The notes under the pieces were generated by a model that was not told the origin of the DNA, did not search any database, and saw only the letters and a list, made by a program, of their open reading frames with translations. A stretch of DNA of 64,000 nucleotides from Micromonospora halotolerans (GTDB lineage Bacteria; Actinomycetota; Actinomycetes; Mycobacteriales; Micromonosporaceae), in the NCBI RefSeq assembly GCF_032108445.1, contig NZ_CP134876.1, forward strand, positions 2,108,001-2,172,000. The letters run 5' to 3'. Position numbers and translations under genes: made by a program. Positions 62,902 through 64,000 of this stretch are shown piece by piece (positions within the stretch are counted from its first letter, which is position 1; every line of letters starts with the position of its first letter).

Positions 62902-63651
62902 GTGCCGGGTTGGGGGGAAGCGGGATTCTGGGGTCTGCTGGCCGGGTCCGCGTTGCTGATCGGGGCGGTCGCCGGGTTCTCCGCGCAGGTGCCGCGCCGG
63001 ATCACCGCCTCGGTCATGGCGTTCGGCGCGGGCGTGCTGCTGTCCGCGGTCTCGTTCGAGCTGCTCGCCGGGGCGCACGAGCAGGCCGGCCTGCTGCCGG
63101 TGGCGCTCGGGACAGCGGCGGGGGCCCTCGCGTACACCGTGGCGAACATCCTGCTGGCTCGCCGCGGGGCGCGGCACCGCAAGCGCTCCGGCACCGAGCA
63201 GCCCTCCGAGCAGGAGCTGCCCGGCTCGGGCACGGCCATCGCGGTCGGCGCGCTGCTCGACGGCGTACCGGAGTCGGTGGTAATCGGCGCGAGCCTGTTG
63301 GGCGGCGGCAAGGTCAGCCTGGTCACCGTGGTCGCGGTCTTCCTCAGCAACGTGCCGGAGGGGCTGTCCAGCGCGGCGGGCATGCGCCAGGCCGGCCGCA
63401 GCCGGCGCTGGATCCTCCTGCTGTGGGCGGCCATCGCCCTGGCCTCGGGCGTGTCCGCGCTGGCCGGATACGCGCTGCTCGGCGGGTCCCCGCCCGCGGT
63501 GCTGGCCACCATCACGGCGCTCGCGGCCGGCGCGATCCTCGCGATGATCACCGACACCATGGTCCCGGAGGCGTTCGAGAACGCCCACCTGCTGGTCGGC
63601 CTGATCACCGTGCTGGGCTTCCTGGTCGCGTTCGCGCTGTCCCACGCCTGA
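62902..63651 (+). CDS. ZIP-family metal transporter
   Basis: A 249-residue membrane protein of about eight helices. The TM4 and TM5 metal-site signatures are ALLDGVPESVVIG and LSNVPEGLSSAAG; in the second His is replaced by Asn (NVPEG), seen in many bacterial members. The cytoplasmic loop after TM3 is short and basic (RRGARHRKRSG). Likely to carry Zn2+ or another divalent cation. Leaderless GTG start. Confidence 0.87.
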   Translation: MPGWGEAGFWGLLAGSALLIGAVAGFSAQVPRRITASVMAFGAGVLLSAVSFELLAGAHEQAGLLPVALGTAAGALAYTVANILLARRGARHRKRSGTEQPSEQELPGSGTAIAVGALLDGVPESVVIGASLLGGGKVSLVTVVAVFLSNVPEGLSSAAGMRQAGRSRRWILLLWAAIALASGVSALAGYALLGGSPPAVLATITALAAGAILAMITDTMVPEAFENAHLLVGLITVLGFLVAFALSHA

Positions 63652-63743
63652 CGCCGGCGCAGGCCCCCGCCCCGCGGCAGCCGGTTGGCTTAGCGGCGGG
63701 TTAAGGATCCGGTCCGGAGTCGTGCGGCGGCGGGCGGCCCTCC

Positions 63744-63749
63744 TAGCAT
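63744..63749 (+). promoter_or_regulatory. -10 box TAGCAT of a leaderless lipoprotein gene
   Basis: TAGCAT, 6 nt before the GTG at 63756. Confidence 0.55.
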
Positions 63750-63755
63750 CGGGCG

Positions 63756-64000
63756 GTGCGTGTGAAGTCCGCTGTCACCCTCCTCGTCCTCGGTCTCGCC
63801 ACCGCCACGCTGCCCGCCTGCGGAGGTGACCAGCCGACGGGCTCGCCCGCGCCGGTCGCCGCCACCACCGGCGCCGCCGCCGGTGCGACGCCACCCCCGA
63901 CCGGCGCCCCGAGCGCCCGGGCCGGTCTGGGCACCGCCAAGCCCAGCGCGACCCCCGCGGCGGTCGCGTTCCGGGCCGGCAACCCGGACGGGCACGCCAC
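63756..64000 (+). CDS. Lipoprotein, N-terminal part (runs off window)
   Basis: An open frame from GTG 63756 to the window end, 81 codons. Signal peptide VRVKSAVTLLVLGLATATL followed by lipobox LPAC (lipidated Cys at residue 22), then a Gly/Ala/Thr/Pro-rich linker, as in many actinobacterial lipoproteins whose folded domain lies further on. The TAGCAT -10 box at 6 nt supports this start. The functional domain is outside the window. Confidence 0.7.
   Translation, partial: MRVKSAVTLLVLGLATATLPACGGDQPTGSPAPVAATTGAAAGATPPPTGAPSARAGLGTAKPSATPAAVAFRAGNPDGHA

Overview
The window is a contiguous stretch of chromosome from a very GC-rich actinobacterium, most likely a Micromonospora or close relative (Micromonosporaceae). 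The reasons are the extreme G/C third-position bias, the BldC-type regulator, the futalosine route to menaquinone, System II cytochrome c assembly genes, an OsaA/B/C-like stress locus, many genes with a TANNNT box 6-7 nt before the start codon (leaderless transcripts), and dispersed palindromes of kinds I associate with Micromonospora. The genus is inferred from memory of such genomes. There are no tRNA or rRNA genes, insertion sequences, prophage or CRISPR arrays, and no gene-free stretch above about 300 bp.

Layout. 1-2.1 kb: two tandem secreted C39-type peptidases. 2.1-4.7 kb: mqnE (menaquinone) followed by three small membrane-protein genes, one preceded by a repeat-encoded leader peptide. 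4.9-10.8 kb: NlpC/P60 wall hydrolase, a proline-rich membrane protein, a DEAD-box RNA helicase with a long repetitive tail, and a glycolipid-binding-like protein. 10.8-13.8 kb: Cds1-like cysteine desulfhydrase, an SDR, an Lrp regulator and bldC. 13.9-18.0 kb: late menaquinone genes (UbiX-, UbiA- and UbiD-type) with an oppositely oriented terpene synthase among them. 18.2-20.4 kb: hydrolase, AhpD-like protein with a divergent MarR regulator, and a small gene. 20.4-26.5 kb: hemL, histidine phosphatase, resA, ccdA, resB, ccsB, all read leftwards; hemL is separated from the next gene by a second copy of the leader-peptide repeat, and the other junctions overlap by about 4 nt.

26.6-37.3 kb is signalling: a STAS antagonist, an ABC exporter with its MarR/GbsR regulator, and an osaB-osaA-osaC-like locus whose kinase has a poly-HAMP array encoded by a 276-bp tandem repeat. 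37.4-48.4 kb is mixed metabolism and export: FAD oxidoreductase, oligopeptidase, threonine dehydratase, a fused polysaccharide deacetylase/glycosyltransferase, a PadR-controlled FtsX-type exporter and a DinB-like protein. 48.4-55.4 kb: an AraC-type regulator and a six-gene stressosome operon (rsbR, rsbS, rsbT, RsbX-like ATPase/phosphatase, histidine kinase, REC-PP2C phosphatase), with a divergent STAS gene. 55.4-64 kb: MFS exporter and GntR regulator, mscL, a small gene behind a perfect SOS box, BenE transporter with XRE-cupin regulator, PP2C phosphatase, Eis-like acetyltransferase, a ZIP transporter and the start of a lipoprotein.

How the genes work together. mqnE and mqnM/mqnP/mqnL supply menaquinone while resA/ccdA/resB/ccsB and hemL supply haem and cytochrome c, so the left 26 kb serves respiration. 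The centre and right hold two separate partner-switching systems (OsaABC-like and stressosome), two STAS antagonists and the osmotic valve mscL, which suggests an osmotic or general stress theme. No sigma factor gene lies in the window, so the final targets are elsewhere. Four-nucleotide stop/start overlaps (ATGA or GTGA) are the rule inside operons.
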